DNA from: MGBC124762 sp048201935
GTDB taxonomy: Bacteria; Bacillota; Clostridia; Oscillospirales; Oscillospiraceae
DNA length: 64,000 nucleotides
Direction: 5' to 3'
Assembly: GCA_048201935.1 (NCBI GenBank)
Contig: DBFBGR010000011.1
Span: 205,184 to 269,183 of the forward strand
The notes below the pieces were generated by a model. It was not told where the DNA came from. It ran no database searches and saw nothing but the letters and a program-made list of their open reading frames with translations. Shown in pieces: positions 50,167 to 58,320 of the stretch. The translations under genes and the position numbers were made by a program. Within the stretch, counting starts at the first letter, position 1; each line of letters opens with the position of its first letter.

Positions 50167-51314
50167 GCGTCATCCTCCCCGGAGCGGTAGTTGCCCAGCA
50201 CCCGGAAGCCGGTGGAGCACTCGATCATCTCCCGCAGCACAAGGTCCAGCTCGGGGGAGAGCAGGTTGCCCGAAAAGTCCACGAAAAAGCGGTATTCCCA
50301 GCTCTTTTCCAGGATGGGGCGGCTCTCCAGCTTCATCATGTTGAGCCCGCCCACGGCGAAGACGGCCAGGATCTGGTGAAGAGTGCCCGCCTGGTGGGGC
50401 AGGGTGAACAGAGCGCTGATCTTGTCCCGCCCCGGGTCCAGCTCCATCCGGGGCGACACCACCACGAAGCGGGTGTAGTTGGCCTGGGCCTGGGCGATGT
50501 GCCGGGCCAGGACGTGGAGCCCGTAGAGCTTGGCGCACCGCTCCGAGCCGATGGCGGCGCAGTTCTGACCGCTCTCGGAGACGAACTTAGCCGCGGCGGC
50601 GGTATTACTGAGGGCGGTCTGCTTCCAGCCCGGGTGGTCCTTTAAGTAGGGTGCGCACTGGGAAAGGCCCTGCTCGTGGGAGTAGACGGCCTGTATGTCG
50701 TCCAGGTCCACGCCCTGGGGGGCCATCAGGCAGTGGTCCACCCGGAGCTTCACCTCGCCCACGATGAAGTGCTCGTACTTGGCTAAGAGGTCGTAGACCT
50801 GGTTGATGGAGCCGGTGGAGGAGTTCTCGATGGGCACCACGCCGTAGTCGGCCTCGCCATGCTGAAGGGCGGCGAATACGTCCTCCCAGGTGGGAAGGCT
50901 GCGGCGGTCACAGTCCTCGCCGAAGTAAGCCGCGGCGGCCTCCTCGGCGTAGGCCCCGGTCACGCCCTGGTAGAGCACCCGGGGGTTTTCCACCGGCTGG
51001 GCGGCCTGGGCCTTTTGGGCCAGGTAGGCCAGGTAGTCGGGCTGGTCGGCACACACCAGCCGCCGCTGCTGGCGGCGGGACAGGGCCATGATGGTCTCAA
51101 AGAGGGTGCGGCACTCGCTTTGGATGCCCTGGGGGGCCAGCTCGGCCTTGGAGTCCAACACTTCCTGCTCGCGCTTGGGGTCCAGCACCTGGACCCCGGC
51201 GCGGACTTTGTATTCGCCCACCTGCTGGGTCAGGGCCATCCGCCGGGCGAAGAGGGCCACCAGGTCCTTGTCTACGCCGTCGATCTGGTCCCGGAGGGCC
51301 TTGAGCTCGTCCAT
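50163..51314 (-). CDS. pheA: Bifunctional chorismate mutase / prephenate dehydratase (P-protein)
   Basis: 383 residues. N-terminal AroQ-class chorismate mutase (MDELKALRDQIDGVDKDLVALFARR, residues 1-90), prephenate dehydratase (VLYQGVTGAYAEEAAAAYFG; VPIENSSTGSINQVYDLL; ANYTRFVVV) and a C-terminal ACT domain (AGTLHQILAVFAVGGLNMMKLESRP), the usual Phe feedback site. Takes chorismate to phenylpyruvate. Overlaps the gamma-CA gene start by one base and aroK by 4. Confidence 0.95.
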   Translation of the reverse strand: MDELKALRDQIDGVDKDLVALFARRMALTQQVGEYKVRAGVQVLDPKREQEVLDSKAELAPQGIQSECRTLFETIMALSRRQQRRLVCADQPDYLAYLAQKAQAAQPVENPRVLYQGVTGAYAEEAAAAYFGEDCDRRSLPTWEDVFAALQHGEADYGVVPIENSSTGSINQVYDLLAKYEHFIVGEVKLRVDHCLMAPQGVDLDDIQAVYSHEQGLSQCAPYLKDHPGWKQTALSNTAAAAKFVSESGQNCAAIGSERCAKLYGLHVLARHIAQAQANYTRFVVVSPRMELDPGRDKISALFTLPHQAGTLHQILAVFAVGGLNMMKLESRPILEKSWEYRFFVDFSGNLLSPELDLVLREMIECSTGFRVLGNYRSGEDDA

Positions 51315-51805
51315 CAGCGGTAGTCCTCCTTCAAGGCCACATACACCTGGGCGTTGCGGCGGATGTCGGCCATCTCGTCGCCTGTGAGGGGCCGCTTCAC
51401 CTTGGCCGGGGCCCCCATGACCATGGAGCCGTCGGGGATCTCCGTCCGGGGGGTGACCACCGCCCCGGCGGCGATGAGGCAGCCCTTGCCGACCACCGCG
51501 CCGTCCAGCACCGTGGCCCCCATGCCGATGAGGCTGTCGTCACCGATGGTGCAGCTATGCAAAATGGCCCCATGGCCCACGGTGACCCCCTTGCCGATGG
51601 TCAGGGGCAGGCCGGTCTCCACGTGCAAAACGGCGTTATCCTGGACGTTGGAGCCGTCGCCGATGACGATGGCGTCCTCGTCGCCCCGGATGACGGCGTT
51701 GTACCAGACCGAGCAGTTCTCGCCCAGCGTCACGTTGCCCACCACCACCGCGCCGGGGAAGATCATGGCGGAGTCGGGCGGGGTCACAGGCTTGAATTTC
51801 GGCAT
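51314..51805 (-). CDS. Gamma-carbonic-anhydrase-like hexapeptide-repeat protein
   Basis: 163 residues. Left-handed beta-helix with hexapeptide repeats; the His ligands NAVLHVE and VGHGAILHS match the gamma-carbonic anhydrase/YrdA/PaaY zinc site. Ends with a C-terminal helix. Reaction uncertain: CO2 hydration is possible but many relatives are uncharacterised. Its place inside the aromatic operon, between aroC and pheA, is unusual. Confidence 0.87.
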   Translation of the reverse strand: MPKFKPVTPPDSAMIFPGAVVVGNVTLGENCSVWYNAVIRGDEDAIVIGDGSNVQDNAVLHVETGLPLTIGKGVTVGHGAILHSCTIGDDSLIGMGATVLDGAVVGKGCLIAAGAVVTPRTEIPDGSMVMGAPAKVKRPLTGDEMADIRRNAQVYVALKEDYR

Positions 51806-51826
51806 AATAGGACCTCCTTTACAGGT

Positions 51827-52870
51827 TCAGATGCCCAGCAACTGGCAAGTTGCGAGGGCGGCGGCCGCTTCTACCACCGGCACGGCCCGCTGGACCACGC
51901 AGGGGTCGTGCCGCCCACTGATGCGAAGTTCCACATCCGCCCCGGCGTCCAGGTCTACGGTCTGCTGCTCCAGCGCGATGGAGGGCGTGGGCCGGAAGGT
52001 GACCTCGAAGACCACGGGCATGCCGTTGGTGATGCCGCCGTTGACCCCGCCGGCGTTGTTGGTCTTGGCCACCACCTTGCCGTCCTTGATGGCCCAGGGG
52101 TCGTTGGCCTCGCTGCCGCGCATATAGGAAAAGGCCACGCCCGCCCCAAAGCCCACGGCCTTCACGGCGGGGATGGCGAACAGGTGCTGGGAGAAGATAC
52201 CCTCCACATTTTTGCCCAGGTCCGGGTCGCCCAGTCCGGCGGGAAGGCCGGTGACGGCGCACTCGATGGCCCCGCCTACGCTGTCGCCCTCGGCCTTAGC
52301 GGCCAAAATGGCCTGGCGCATCTCCTGGCCCCGGGCGTCGTCCAGCACGGGAAAGTCTTTGCCGCGAAGGGCCATCAGGTCAAGGGGGTCGTTGCAGACC
52401 GCGTCGGAAACGCCGTAGATCTCGCTGATATGGGCCCCGATCTGTACGCCCCTTTGGGCCAGGATGAGCTGGGCCACCGCCCCGGCGAAGACCAGGGGAG
52501 CGGTGAGCCGCCCGGAGAAGTGGCCGCCGCCGCGGTAGTCGTTGTGGCCGCCGTAGCGGACATAGGCGGCATAGTCGCTGTGGCCGGGCCGGGGCTTTCG
52601 GGCCAGGTCGGCGTAGTCGGAGGAGTGGGTGTCGGCGTTGGGGATGACGGCGGTGAGGGGCGCGCCGGTGGTCTTGCCCTCAAATACCCCCGAGAGGATG
52701 GTGGGCACGTCGGTCTCCTTTCGGGCGGTGGCGGTGGGGTCCTTGCCCGGGGCACGGCGGTCCAGCTGGCGCTGGATGAAGTTCATGTCCAGGCTCAGTC
52801 CGGCGGGTACGCCCGTCAAGGTCACGCCGATGGCCGGGCCGTGGCTCTCGCCAAAGATCACGTATTCCAT
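51827..52870 (-). CDS. aroC: Chorismate synthase
   Basis: 347 residues. GESHGPAIGVTLTGVPAG at the N-terminus, RPGHSDYAAYVRYG and the FMN-binding GGHFSGRLTAPLV, NNAGGVNGGITNGMP and the C-terminal SGRHDPCVVQRAVPVVEAAAA are all family motifs. Makes chorismate from EPSP using reduced FMN. Overlaps aroA by 13 nt. Confidence 0.97.
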   Translation of the reverse strand: MEYVIFGESHGPAIGVTLTGVPAGLSLDMNFIQRQLDRRAPGKDPTATARKETDVPTILSGVFEGKTTGAPLTAVIPNADTHSSDYADLARKPRPGHSDYAAYVRYGGHNDYRGGGHFSGRLTAPLVFAGAVAQLILAQRGVQIGAHISEIYGVSDAVCNDPLDLMALRGKDFPVLDDARGQEMRQAILAAKAEGDSVGGAIECAVTGLPAGLGDPDLGKNVEGIFSQHLFAIPAVKAVGFGAGVAFSYMRGSEANDPWAIKDGKVVAKTNNAGGVNGGITNGMPVVFEVTFRPTPSIALEQQTVDLDAGADVELRISGRHDPCVVQRAVPVVEAAAALATCQLLGI

Positions 52871-54099
52871 GCCAACTGCCCTCCCAATCTCTCATATTCC
52901 GCCCAAAAGTCGGGGTAGGATTTCTCCACCGCCTGGGCGTTGGTGATGGTCACCGGGGCCTGACTTTTCACGGCGGCCACGGCGGCCATCATGGCAATGC
53001 GGTGGTCGTTGTAGCTGTCCACCCTGCCGCCGGTCAGGGCCTCCACACCCTGGAACTCCAGGTAGTCCGGCCCCTCGGTGACCTGGGCCCCCAGGGCGTT
53101 CAGGGTCTGGGCCACGGCGTGTAGGCGGTCGGATTCCTTCATGCGAAGCCGCGCGGCGTTGGAGAGGACCGTTTTGCCCCGGCGCAGAGCGGCCATGGCC
53201 GCCAGGGGCGGGACCAGGTCGGGGCACTGGCTCACGTCGATGTCCACGTCCCCCGGAGCGGTCAGGGTCTCAAAGTGCTGGGCGATGACCTTGTCCCCTT
53301 GCAGGGACATGGGGTCCAGCCCGGTGAGCTCCAGGCTGCAGCCCGAGGCCCTCGCGGCGTACCAAAATCCCGCCTGGGACCAGTCCCCCTCTGCCGTCAC
53401 ATCCTGGGCGGTGTAGGTCTGGCCGCCCTCCACGTGGTACTGGGGCGGCAGGGACAGCGTGGCGGCGCTGCGAACGCCGAAGCGCTCCAACACCTGGCAG
53501 GTCATGGCGATGTAGTCCACGCTCTCCAAGTCGGTGGTGGGCAAAATGGCGGAGGGGCCGTTCAGCAAGGGCAGGGCGAACAGCAGCCCGGTGAAAAACT
53601 GGCTGGACACGTTGCCGGGCAAGGGGTACTCCCCCGGCTCCAGCAGGCCCTGGACGGTGAGGACCCCGTCCCTTTGCTCGAAAAAGATGCTTTTTTGTCG
53701 AAAGAGGTCGAAATAGGGCTCCAAGGGCCGCTCCATCAGCCGCCCCTGGCCGGTGAAAATGCCTCCGCCCCGGACCGCCAGGGCCACGGGGATGAGAAAC
53801 CGGAGCGTGGAGCCCGATTCGCCGCAGTCCAGGTGGGGCAGGGCCATGCGCCGCAGGGGCGACACGGCGTTGGTGGCCATGCCGTGGACCAAGAGGCCGT
53901 CGGCAGTCTCCTCAAACTCCGCACCCAGCTCCTCTAGGCACCGCCGTGTGGCGGCCATGTCCTGGGAGGGGGCCAGGCCCCGGAGCAGGCTGTCGCCCTG
54001 GGCCAGGGCGGCGGCAATGAGCAGCCGGTGGGCCTGGGACTTGGAGGGCGGGACAGTCACGGTCCCCGCCAGGGTCTTGGGTGTGATGGTAAGCGTCAT
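52858..54099 (-). CDS. aroA: 3-phosphoshikimate 1-carboxyvinyltransferase (EPSP synthase)
   Basis: 413 residues from ATG 54099 (MTLTITPKTLAGTVTVPPSKSQAH), overlapping the aroB stop by 4 nt (ATGA). PSKSQAHRLLIAAAL, GESGSTLRFLIPVAL, the RLRMKESDRLHAVAQTLNAL segment and DHRIAMMAA are diagnostic. The LDCGESGSTLRF motif (in place of the NAGTATR-type class I sequence) suggests a class II-like enzyme. Transfers enolpyruvate from PEP to shikimate-3-phosphate. Confidence 0.95.
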   Translation of the reverse strand: MTLTITPKTLAGTVTVPPSKSQAHRLLIAAALAQGDSLLRGLAPSQDMAATRRCLEELGAEFEETADGLLVHGMATNAVSPLRRMALPHLDCGESGSTLRFLIPVALAVRGGGIFTGQGRLMERPLEPYFDLFRQKSIFFEQRDGVLTVQGLLEPGEYPLPGNVSSQFFTGLLFALPLLNGPSAILPTTDLESVDYIAMTCQVLERFGVRSAATLSLPPQYHVEGGQTYTAQDVTAEGDWSQAGFWYAARASGCSLELTGLDPMSLQGDKVIAQHFETLTAPGDVDIDVSQCPDLVPPLAAMAALRRGKTVLSNAARLRMKESDRLHAVAQTLNALGAQVTEGPDYLEFQGVEALTGGRVDSYNDHRIAMMAAVAAVKSQAPVTITNAQAVEKSYPDFWAEYERLGGQLAWNT

Positions 54100-55169
54100 A
54101 GCAAGCCCTCCAACAGCCCCAGAAGCTCTGCTTTGGGCATTTTCCGGGCAATCGCGTGACCCATCTGCTCCAGCAAAATGACCGAGATGTCCGCCCCCGC
54201 GCCCTTCTTGTCCCGGCCGATGGCGTCGGCGTAGGTCTGGGCGTCGCAATCGATGGCAGTGGGCAGGCCCAGCTTGGAAAGCAGCGCCTCCAGTTGCCCG
54301 GGCAAGGCGGAGGGAGTCACGCCCAGGCTGACGCCCAGTTTGGCGGCGGTCACCATCCCCGCGCTGACGGCCTGGCCGTGGGTCCAGGTCTCGTAGTGGC
54401 CCGCCAGCTCGTAGGCGTGGCCGATGGTGTGGCCGAAGTTCAACAGCATCCGCTTGCCCGTGTCCCGCTCGTCCTCCAAAACCACCTGCCGCTTGATGCC
54501 GCAGCAGGTGAGCAGGACGTGCTCGATGTCGGGCATGAGCATGGCCCGGCTGGGCCGGACGCTGAGGAAGTCGAAGAAGGGCTTATCCCAGATGCAGCCG
54601 TATTTGACCACCTCCGCCATGCCGTCGGCAAAGGTCTGGTCGGGCAGGGTGGACAGGACCTGGGGGTCCATCAGCACGCCCCGGGGCTGGTAGAAGCACC
54701 CGGCCAGGTTCTTGCCGCTGGGCAGGTCGATAGCCACCTTGCCGCCTACGCTGCTGTCCACCTGGGCCAGCAGTGTGGTGGGGATCTGGATGAAGTCCAC
54801 GCCCCGGAGCATGGTGGCGGCGGCAAAGCCCGCCAGATCGCCCACCACGCCGCCGCCCAGGGCGACCACCACGTCGGTACGGGTCAGGCCCATCTGGGCC
54901 AGCTCGATCCAAAGCCCCACCAGATTGTCCGGGGACTTGCTGGGCTCGCCGGGGGCCACGCTGAGGCCCTGAACGGCAAAGCCCGCGGCCTTCAGCGATT
55001 CAGTCAGGCGGTGGCCGTAGAGACCGCCCACGGTGTCGTCGGTGACCACCGCGCACAGCCTGGCCTTGGGGCACAGGGCGCGGATATGCTCTCCCGCCCG
55101 GTCCAGCAGGCCGTTTTCAATGACGATGTCGTATTCCCTGCCCGGCAGGTCCACCGTGAGGGTCTTCAT
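54096..55169 (-). CDS. aroB: 3-dehydroquinate synthase
   Basis: 357 residues from ATG 55169 (MKTLTVDLPGREYDIVIENG), AAGGGGG upstream. NAD site VVALGGGVVGDLAGFAAAT, QIPTTLLAQVDSSVGGKVAID, metal-binding EVVKYGCIWD and NFGHTIGHAYE. Converts DAHP to 3-dehydroquinate. Confidence 0.96.
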   Translation of the reverse strand: MKTLTVDLPGREYDIVIENGLLDRAGEHIRALCPKARLCAVVTDDTVGGLYGHRLTESLKAAGFAVQGLSVAPGEPSKSPDNLVGLWIELAQMGLTRTDVVVALGGGVVGDLAGFAAATMLRGVDFIQIPTTLLAQVDSSVGGKVAIDLPSGKNLAGCFYQPRGVLMDPQVLSTLPDQTFADGMAEVVKYGCIWDKPFFDFLSVRPSRAMLMPDIEHVLLTCCGIKRQVVLEDERDTGKRMLLNFGHTIGHAYELAGHYETWTHGQAVSAGMVTAAKLGVSLGVTPSALPGQLEALLSKLGLPTAIDCDAQTYADAIGRDKKGAGADISVILLEQMGHAIARKMPKAELLGLLEGLL

Positions 55170-55183
55170 GGCAAATATCCCCC

Positions 55184-55516
55184 TTACAAGGCGTCTACAA
55201 ACTCCGTGATGGTGTCCAAAAAGGCCTCCTCGCCCAAGGTGTTGAGCTTGAAGAACATGGCCTGGCTGCCTCCGGCGGTGATGGCGGTGAGGTGGAGGTC
55301 CTCGCCCTGTCCGGCCAGGGTGACGCACAAAGCCACCCGGTTGCCCCCAAAGGCGCTGTAGCGCTCATACATCCGCACTGCCACCCGGGTCTGGCCAACG
55401 GTGAAGTCGGAGGTATCCTCCAACGACGCGGAGGAGCTGTTTTCCAGGATGGTCTCCTGCAGCCGGGCCAGGATGAGGTCAAAGTCGCCGGTAAGGTCTC
55501 GCTCCAGCATTGCCAT
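55184..55516 (-). CDS. Small conserved protein of unknown function (DUF6054-like)
   Basis: 110 residues from ATG 55516, AAGGAG 8 nt upstream. An alpha/beta sequence with VAVRMYERYSAFGGNRVALC, a pattern I associate, without certainty, with the DUF6054 family. No signal peptide or membrane segment, no catalytic motif seen. Sits between aroF (18 nt) and aroB (14 nt) in the operon, so a role linked to DAHP synthesis or its control is possible but unproven. Confidence 0.7.
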   Translation of the reverse strand: MAMLERDLTGDFDLILARLQETILENSSSASLEDTSDFTVGQTRVAVRMYERYSAFGGNRVALCVTLAGQGEDLHLTAITAGGSQAMFFKLNTLGEEAFLDTITEFVDAL

Positions 55517-55534
55517 GCGTCTAGCTCCTTTCTG

Positions 55535-56551
55535 TTACACCAGCACCTTCCCCATCATGGGCACCAGGGTGCGGACCTTGGCCATGAGGCCCTGGAAGGA
55601 CTCGGGGGTCAGGGACTGCTGGCCGTCGCACTTGGCGTGGGGCGGGTCGTTGTGGACTTCGATGATGAGCCCGTCCGCTCCGGCGGCCACGGCGGCCAGG
55701 GCCAGGGGCTCCACCATCCAGCTCATGCCCGCGGAGTGGGAGGGGTCCACGATGATGGGCAGGTGGCTCATCTTGTGGATGGCGGGGATGGCGGACACGT
55801 CCAGGGTGTTTCGGGTGTAGGTCTCAAAGGTGCGCACGCCCCGCTCGCAGAGGATGACGTTCTCGTTGCCCTCGCTCATGATGTACTCCGCCGACATGAT
55901 CCACTCTTCGTAGGAGTTGGAAAGGCCCCGCTTGAGGAGGACGGGCTTGGACATCTTGCCTACCTCCTTGAGAAGGTCGAAGTTCTGCATGTTCCTAGCG
56001 CCGATCTGGACCACGTCCACCTTTTCTTCAAAGAGCTCGCAGTAGCGGGCCGCCATGATCTCGGTGACGATGGGCAGGCCGGTCTCCGCCTTGGCCTCCA
56101 ACAGGAGGTCCAGCCCCGGCGTGCCCATGCCCTGGAAGGAATAGGGCGAGGTCCGGGGCTTGAAGGCCCCGCCCCGAAGCATGCAGGCCCCGGAGAGCTG
56201 CACGTCCCGGGCCACCTCGATCATCTGGCTCTCGCTCTCCACCGAGCAGGGCCCGGCGATGACGCCGAAGGAGCCGCCGCCGATCTTGGCGTTGCCCACC
56301 TGGATGACGCTGTCCTGGGGGTGGAACTTGCGGTTGGCCTTTTTGTAGGGCTCGCTGACGCGCATGATGCGCTCCACGTTGGGCAGGATGGACAGCTTGT
56401 CGATGTCCACGGCGGTGGTGTCGCCCACCAATCCCAAAATGGTGCAGCCTACGCCGTTGGTGATGCCCACATTCAGGCCCTGGAGCTCAAAGGACCGGGC
56501 CAGGGCCTCCACTTCTTCTTTTTTCGTACCCGGTTTCATGACGACGACCAT
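55535..56551 (-). CDS. aroF: DAHP synthase (AroG/KDPS-type with N-terminal regulatory-like domain)
   Basis: 338 residues from ATG 56551 (MVVVMKPGTKKEEVEALARS), AAAGGAG 9 nt upstream. A small ferredoxin/ACT-like N-terminal domain (about 1-70) precedes the TIM-barrel catalytic domain: IAGPCSVESESQM, LRGGAFKPRTSPYSFQG, IGARNMQN, PVLLKRG, IIVDPSHSAG. Condenses PEP and erythrose-4-phosphate. The N-terminal domain is the typical allosteric module of the T. maritima-type enzyme. First gene of the aromatic operon. Confidence 0.95.
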   Translation of the reverse strand: MVVVMKPGTKKEEVEALARSFELQGLNVGITNGVGCTILGLVGDTTAVDIDKLSILPNVERIMRVSEPYKKANRKFHPQDSVIQVGNAKIGGGSFGVIAGPCSVESESQMIEVARDVQLSGACMLRGGAFKPRTSPYSFQGMGTPGLDLLLEAKAETGLPIVTEIMAARYCELFEEKVDVVQIGARNMQNFDLLKEVGKMSKPVLLKRGLSNSYEEWIMSAEYIMSEGNENVILCERGVRTFETYTRNTLDVSAIPAIHKMSHLPIIVDPSHSAGMSWMVEPLALAAVAAGADGLIIEVHNDPPHAKCDGQQSLTPESFQGLMAKVRTLVPMMGKVLV

Positions 56552-56579
56552 GGGTTTTCTCTCCTTTACATAAAGAAAC

Positions 56580-56602
56580 GTCTCCGGCACCAGGCCGAAG
56601 AC
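56580..56602 (-). promoter_or_regulatory. Hairpin in the aroF leader
   Basis: Minus strand GTCT-T-CGGC-CTGGT-GCCG-G-AGAC followed by GTTTCTTT, in the short leader between promoter and aroF. It resembles a weak terminator, so attenuation is possible; no T-box and no leader peptide rich in aromatic codons is seen. Confidence 0.4.
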
Positions 56603-56620
56603 GCCAAAATGCTATTTTGC

Positions 56621-56649
56621 ATGATAGCACACATTATAAAAAAAGGCAA
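56621..56649 (-). promoter_or_regulatory. Sigma-A promoter of the aromatic operon
   Basis: Minus strand: TTGCCT (56649-56644), 17-bp spacer, TATCAT (56626-56621). Moderately strong match; leader about 70 nt. Located in the gap after sigF. Confidence 0.6.
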
Positions 56650-56653
56650 GTGC

Positions 56654-57367
56654 CTAGCCCAGGAGCTGCCGCAAATGCTCCAGGGCCCGCTTTTCGATGC
56701 GGCTGACCTGGACCTGGCTGACCCCCAGGAGCTGGGCGCATTTTTCCTGGGTCATGGAGCGGTAGTAGCGAAGCAAGATCACCTTGCGCTCCCGGCTTTC
56801 CAAAGCCTTAATGGCCCCTTGCAGGGCTACGCGCTCGACAAGCTCCTCCTCGGGGCCCGGCACGCCCAGGGCGGACTCCAGGGTGAGGCCGTCGGCGGTC
56901 TCGGCCTGGAGGGAGGCCACGCTCTGGGTGGCCATTTGGGCGGCGGCAATGTCCTCGGCGGTCAGGCCGGTGTGGGCGGCAAGCTCGGAGAGGGTGGGCT
57001 CCCGGCCCAGGTTGGCTCCCAGCAGCGCCGCGGCGGAGCGGACGGTGGCGTGGCGCTCCTTCAGCGAGCGGCTCACCTTCACCGCGCCATCGTCGCGCAA
57101 AAACCGCCGGATCTCTCCGGCGATCTTGGGCACGGCGTAGGTGGAAAATTGAGTGCCGTAGCCGCTGTCAAAGCCCTGGATGGCCTTCAAAAAGCCCAGG
57201 CAGCCCAGCTGGTAGAGATCGTCGGCCTCCACCCCCCGGCCGTAGTAGCGCCGGACGATGGACCAGATGAGCCCGGCGTTTTGAGTGATGGCCTGTTGGC
57301 AGGCCTCCTGGTCGCCGGCCTTGGCCTGGGCCAGCACCTCGGCGGCGGGGGCGGCCGCAGAGTTCAT
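56654..57367 (-). CDS. sigF: Sporulation sigma factor F
   Basis: 237 residues. Sigma-70 regions 2 (LYQLGCLGFLKAIQGFDSGYGTQFSTYA), 3 (RFLRDDGAVKVSRSLKE) and 4 (QEKCAQLLGVSQVQVSRIEKRALEHL). Homologous to B. subtilis SpoIIAC, the first forespore-specific sigma factor. Overlaps the spoIIAB stop by 4 nt. Confidence 0.95.
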   Translation of the reverse strand: MNSAAAPAAEVLAQAKAGDQEACQQAITQNAGLIWSIVRRYYGRGVEADDLYQLGCLGFLKAIQGFDSGYGTQFSTYAVPKIAGEIRRFLRDDGAVKVSRSLKERHATVRSAAALLGANLGREPTLSELAAHTGLTAEDIAAAQMATQSVASLQAETADGLTLESALGVPGPEEELVERVALQGAIKALESRERKVILLRYYRSMTQEKCAQLLGVSQVQVSRIEKRALEHLRQLLG

Positions 57368-57810
57368 TTCCCCGCGCCCATCCGGGGCGCGATGCGCTTG
57401 CGCATGGTGACGGTGGTGCCCTTGCCGGGGACGGAGCGCACCCGCAGATAGTCCATAAAGCTCTCCATGATGGTAAAGCCCATGCCCGAGCGGGAGTCGT
57501 CGCCGGTGGTGTAGAGAGGCTCCCGGGCCTGGGTCACGTCGGGGATGCCCACGCCCTTATCCCGGACGGTGACCTCAAAGAGCCGCCCCTCCAAAATGCG
57601 AAGGCGCAGGGTCACCACCCCCAGGTCGGCGGGGTAGGCGTGGACGATGGCGTTGGTCACCGCCTCGCTGACGGCGGTCTTGATGTCGCCGATCTCGTCC
57701 AGGGTGGGGTCCAGCTGGGCGGCAAAGCAGGCCGCCGTGGTCCGGGCAAAGGCCTCGTTGCTGCTTTTGGAGGGGAAGAGCAGGGTGGCCTGGTTCAAAA
57801 TGGGGATCAT
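57364..57810 (-). CDS. spoIIAB: Anti-sigma F factor, serine kinase
   Basis: 148 residues. GHKL kinase fold: N-box EAVTNAIVHAYP, G1 DKGVGIPD, G2 SGMGFTIMESFMD. Binds and inhibits sigma-F and phosphorylates SpoIIAA. 15 nt after spoIIAA, 4-nt overlap with sigF. Confidence 0.95.
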   Translation of the reverse strand: MIPILNQATLLFPSKSSNEAFARTTAACFAAQLDPTLDEIGDIKTAVSEAVTNAIVHAYPADLGVVTLRLRILEGRLFEVTVRDKGVGIPDVTQAREPLYTTGDDSRSGMGFTIMESFMDYLRVRSVPGKGTTVTMRKRIAPRMGAGK

Positions 57811-57825
57811 ATGTAGCCGCCTCCT

Positions 57826-58131
57826 TTATGTCATGGGGATGAGCTTGTCAAGCCCAGCCGCGGTAAAGACCTTTTTCGCCTGGGCGGGCACCCGGCAAAG
57901 GGAGATGGACCCGCCGGTCTCCTCCATCCGCCGAAGGCCCCGCAGAACGACGGCCAGGCCCGAGGAGTCCATAAAGGCCACCTCGCCCATATCCAGCGCC
58001 AGCGTCCTGGGCGAGCGGGCCACGATCTCCCGGTCCAGGGCCAGCATGATGGTCCGGGCCCGGTGGTGGTCGATGTCGCCCTTCAAATAGACCGTGAGGG
58101 CGCCGCCCTCTTGGCTCAGTGTAATGCCCAT
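57826..58131 (-). CDS. spoIIAA: Anti-anti-sigma F factor
   Basis: 101 residues from ATG 58131 (AAGGAGG 8 nt upstream; a TTG two codons earlier is not needed). STAS fold with the phosphorylated Ser in FMDSSGLAV (S57). Releases sigma-F from SpoIIAB. First gene of the spoIIA operon. No convincing sigma-H promoter or 0A box is visible in the 180 bp upstream; TATAGT at about 58195 lacks a good -35. Confidence 0.94.
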   Translation of the reverse strand: MGITLSQEGGALTVYLKGDIDHHRARTIMLALDREIVARSPRTLALDMGEVAFMDSSGLAVVLRGLRRMEETGGSISLCRVPAQAKKVFTAAGLDKLIPMT

Positions 58132-58273
58132 GGTCAAAGCCTCCTTTTTCCCAGTCTCTTAGCTTGTCCCAAGGGGCATCATACTATACCCGCCCCGGCG
58201 AAAAAGGCCGAAGAAGGTCTGCCCCGGCGGGCAAATGTAAATTTTTCATAAATAACCGCCCTCCAAGGGAAAA

Positions 58274-58282
58274 ACGTGTTAT
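58274..58282 (+). promoter_or_regulatory. Possible extended -10 promoter of the P-type ATPase gene
   Basis: TGTTATAAT (TGn plus consensus -10) in the AT-rich gap; no -35 hexamer of note at 17 bp. Confidence 0.5.
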
Positions 58283-58320
58283 AATTACCCTATTACACCA
58301 GAGGAAGGGAGGGAGGGACC

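Noticed and set aside
56552..56653. T-box or trp-like leader upstream of the aro operon
   Set aside because: No specifier-loop or AGGGTGG antiterminator motif, and the leader is too short for a T-box.
58138..58320. Sigma-H promoter and 0A boxes upstream of spoIIAA
   Set aside because: Expected from B. subtilis, but no acceptable match to either motif was found in the minus-strand sequence.
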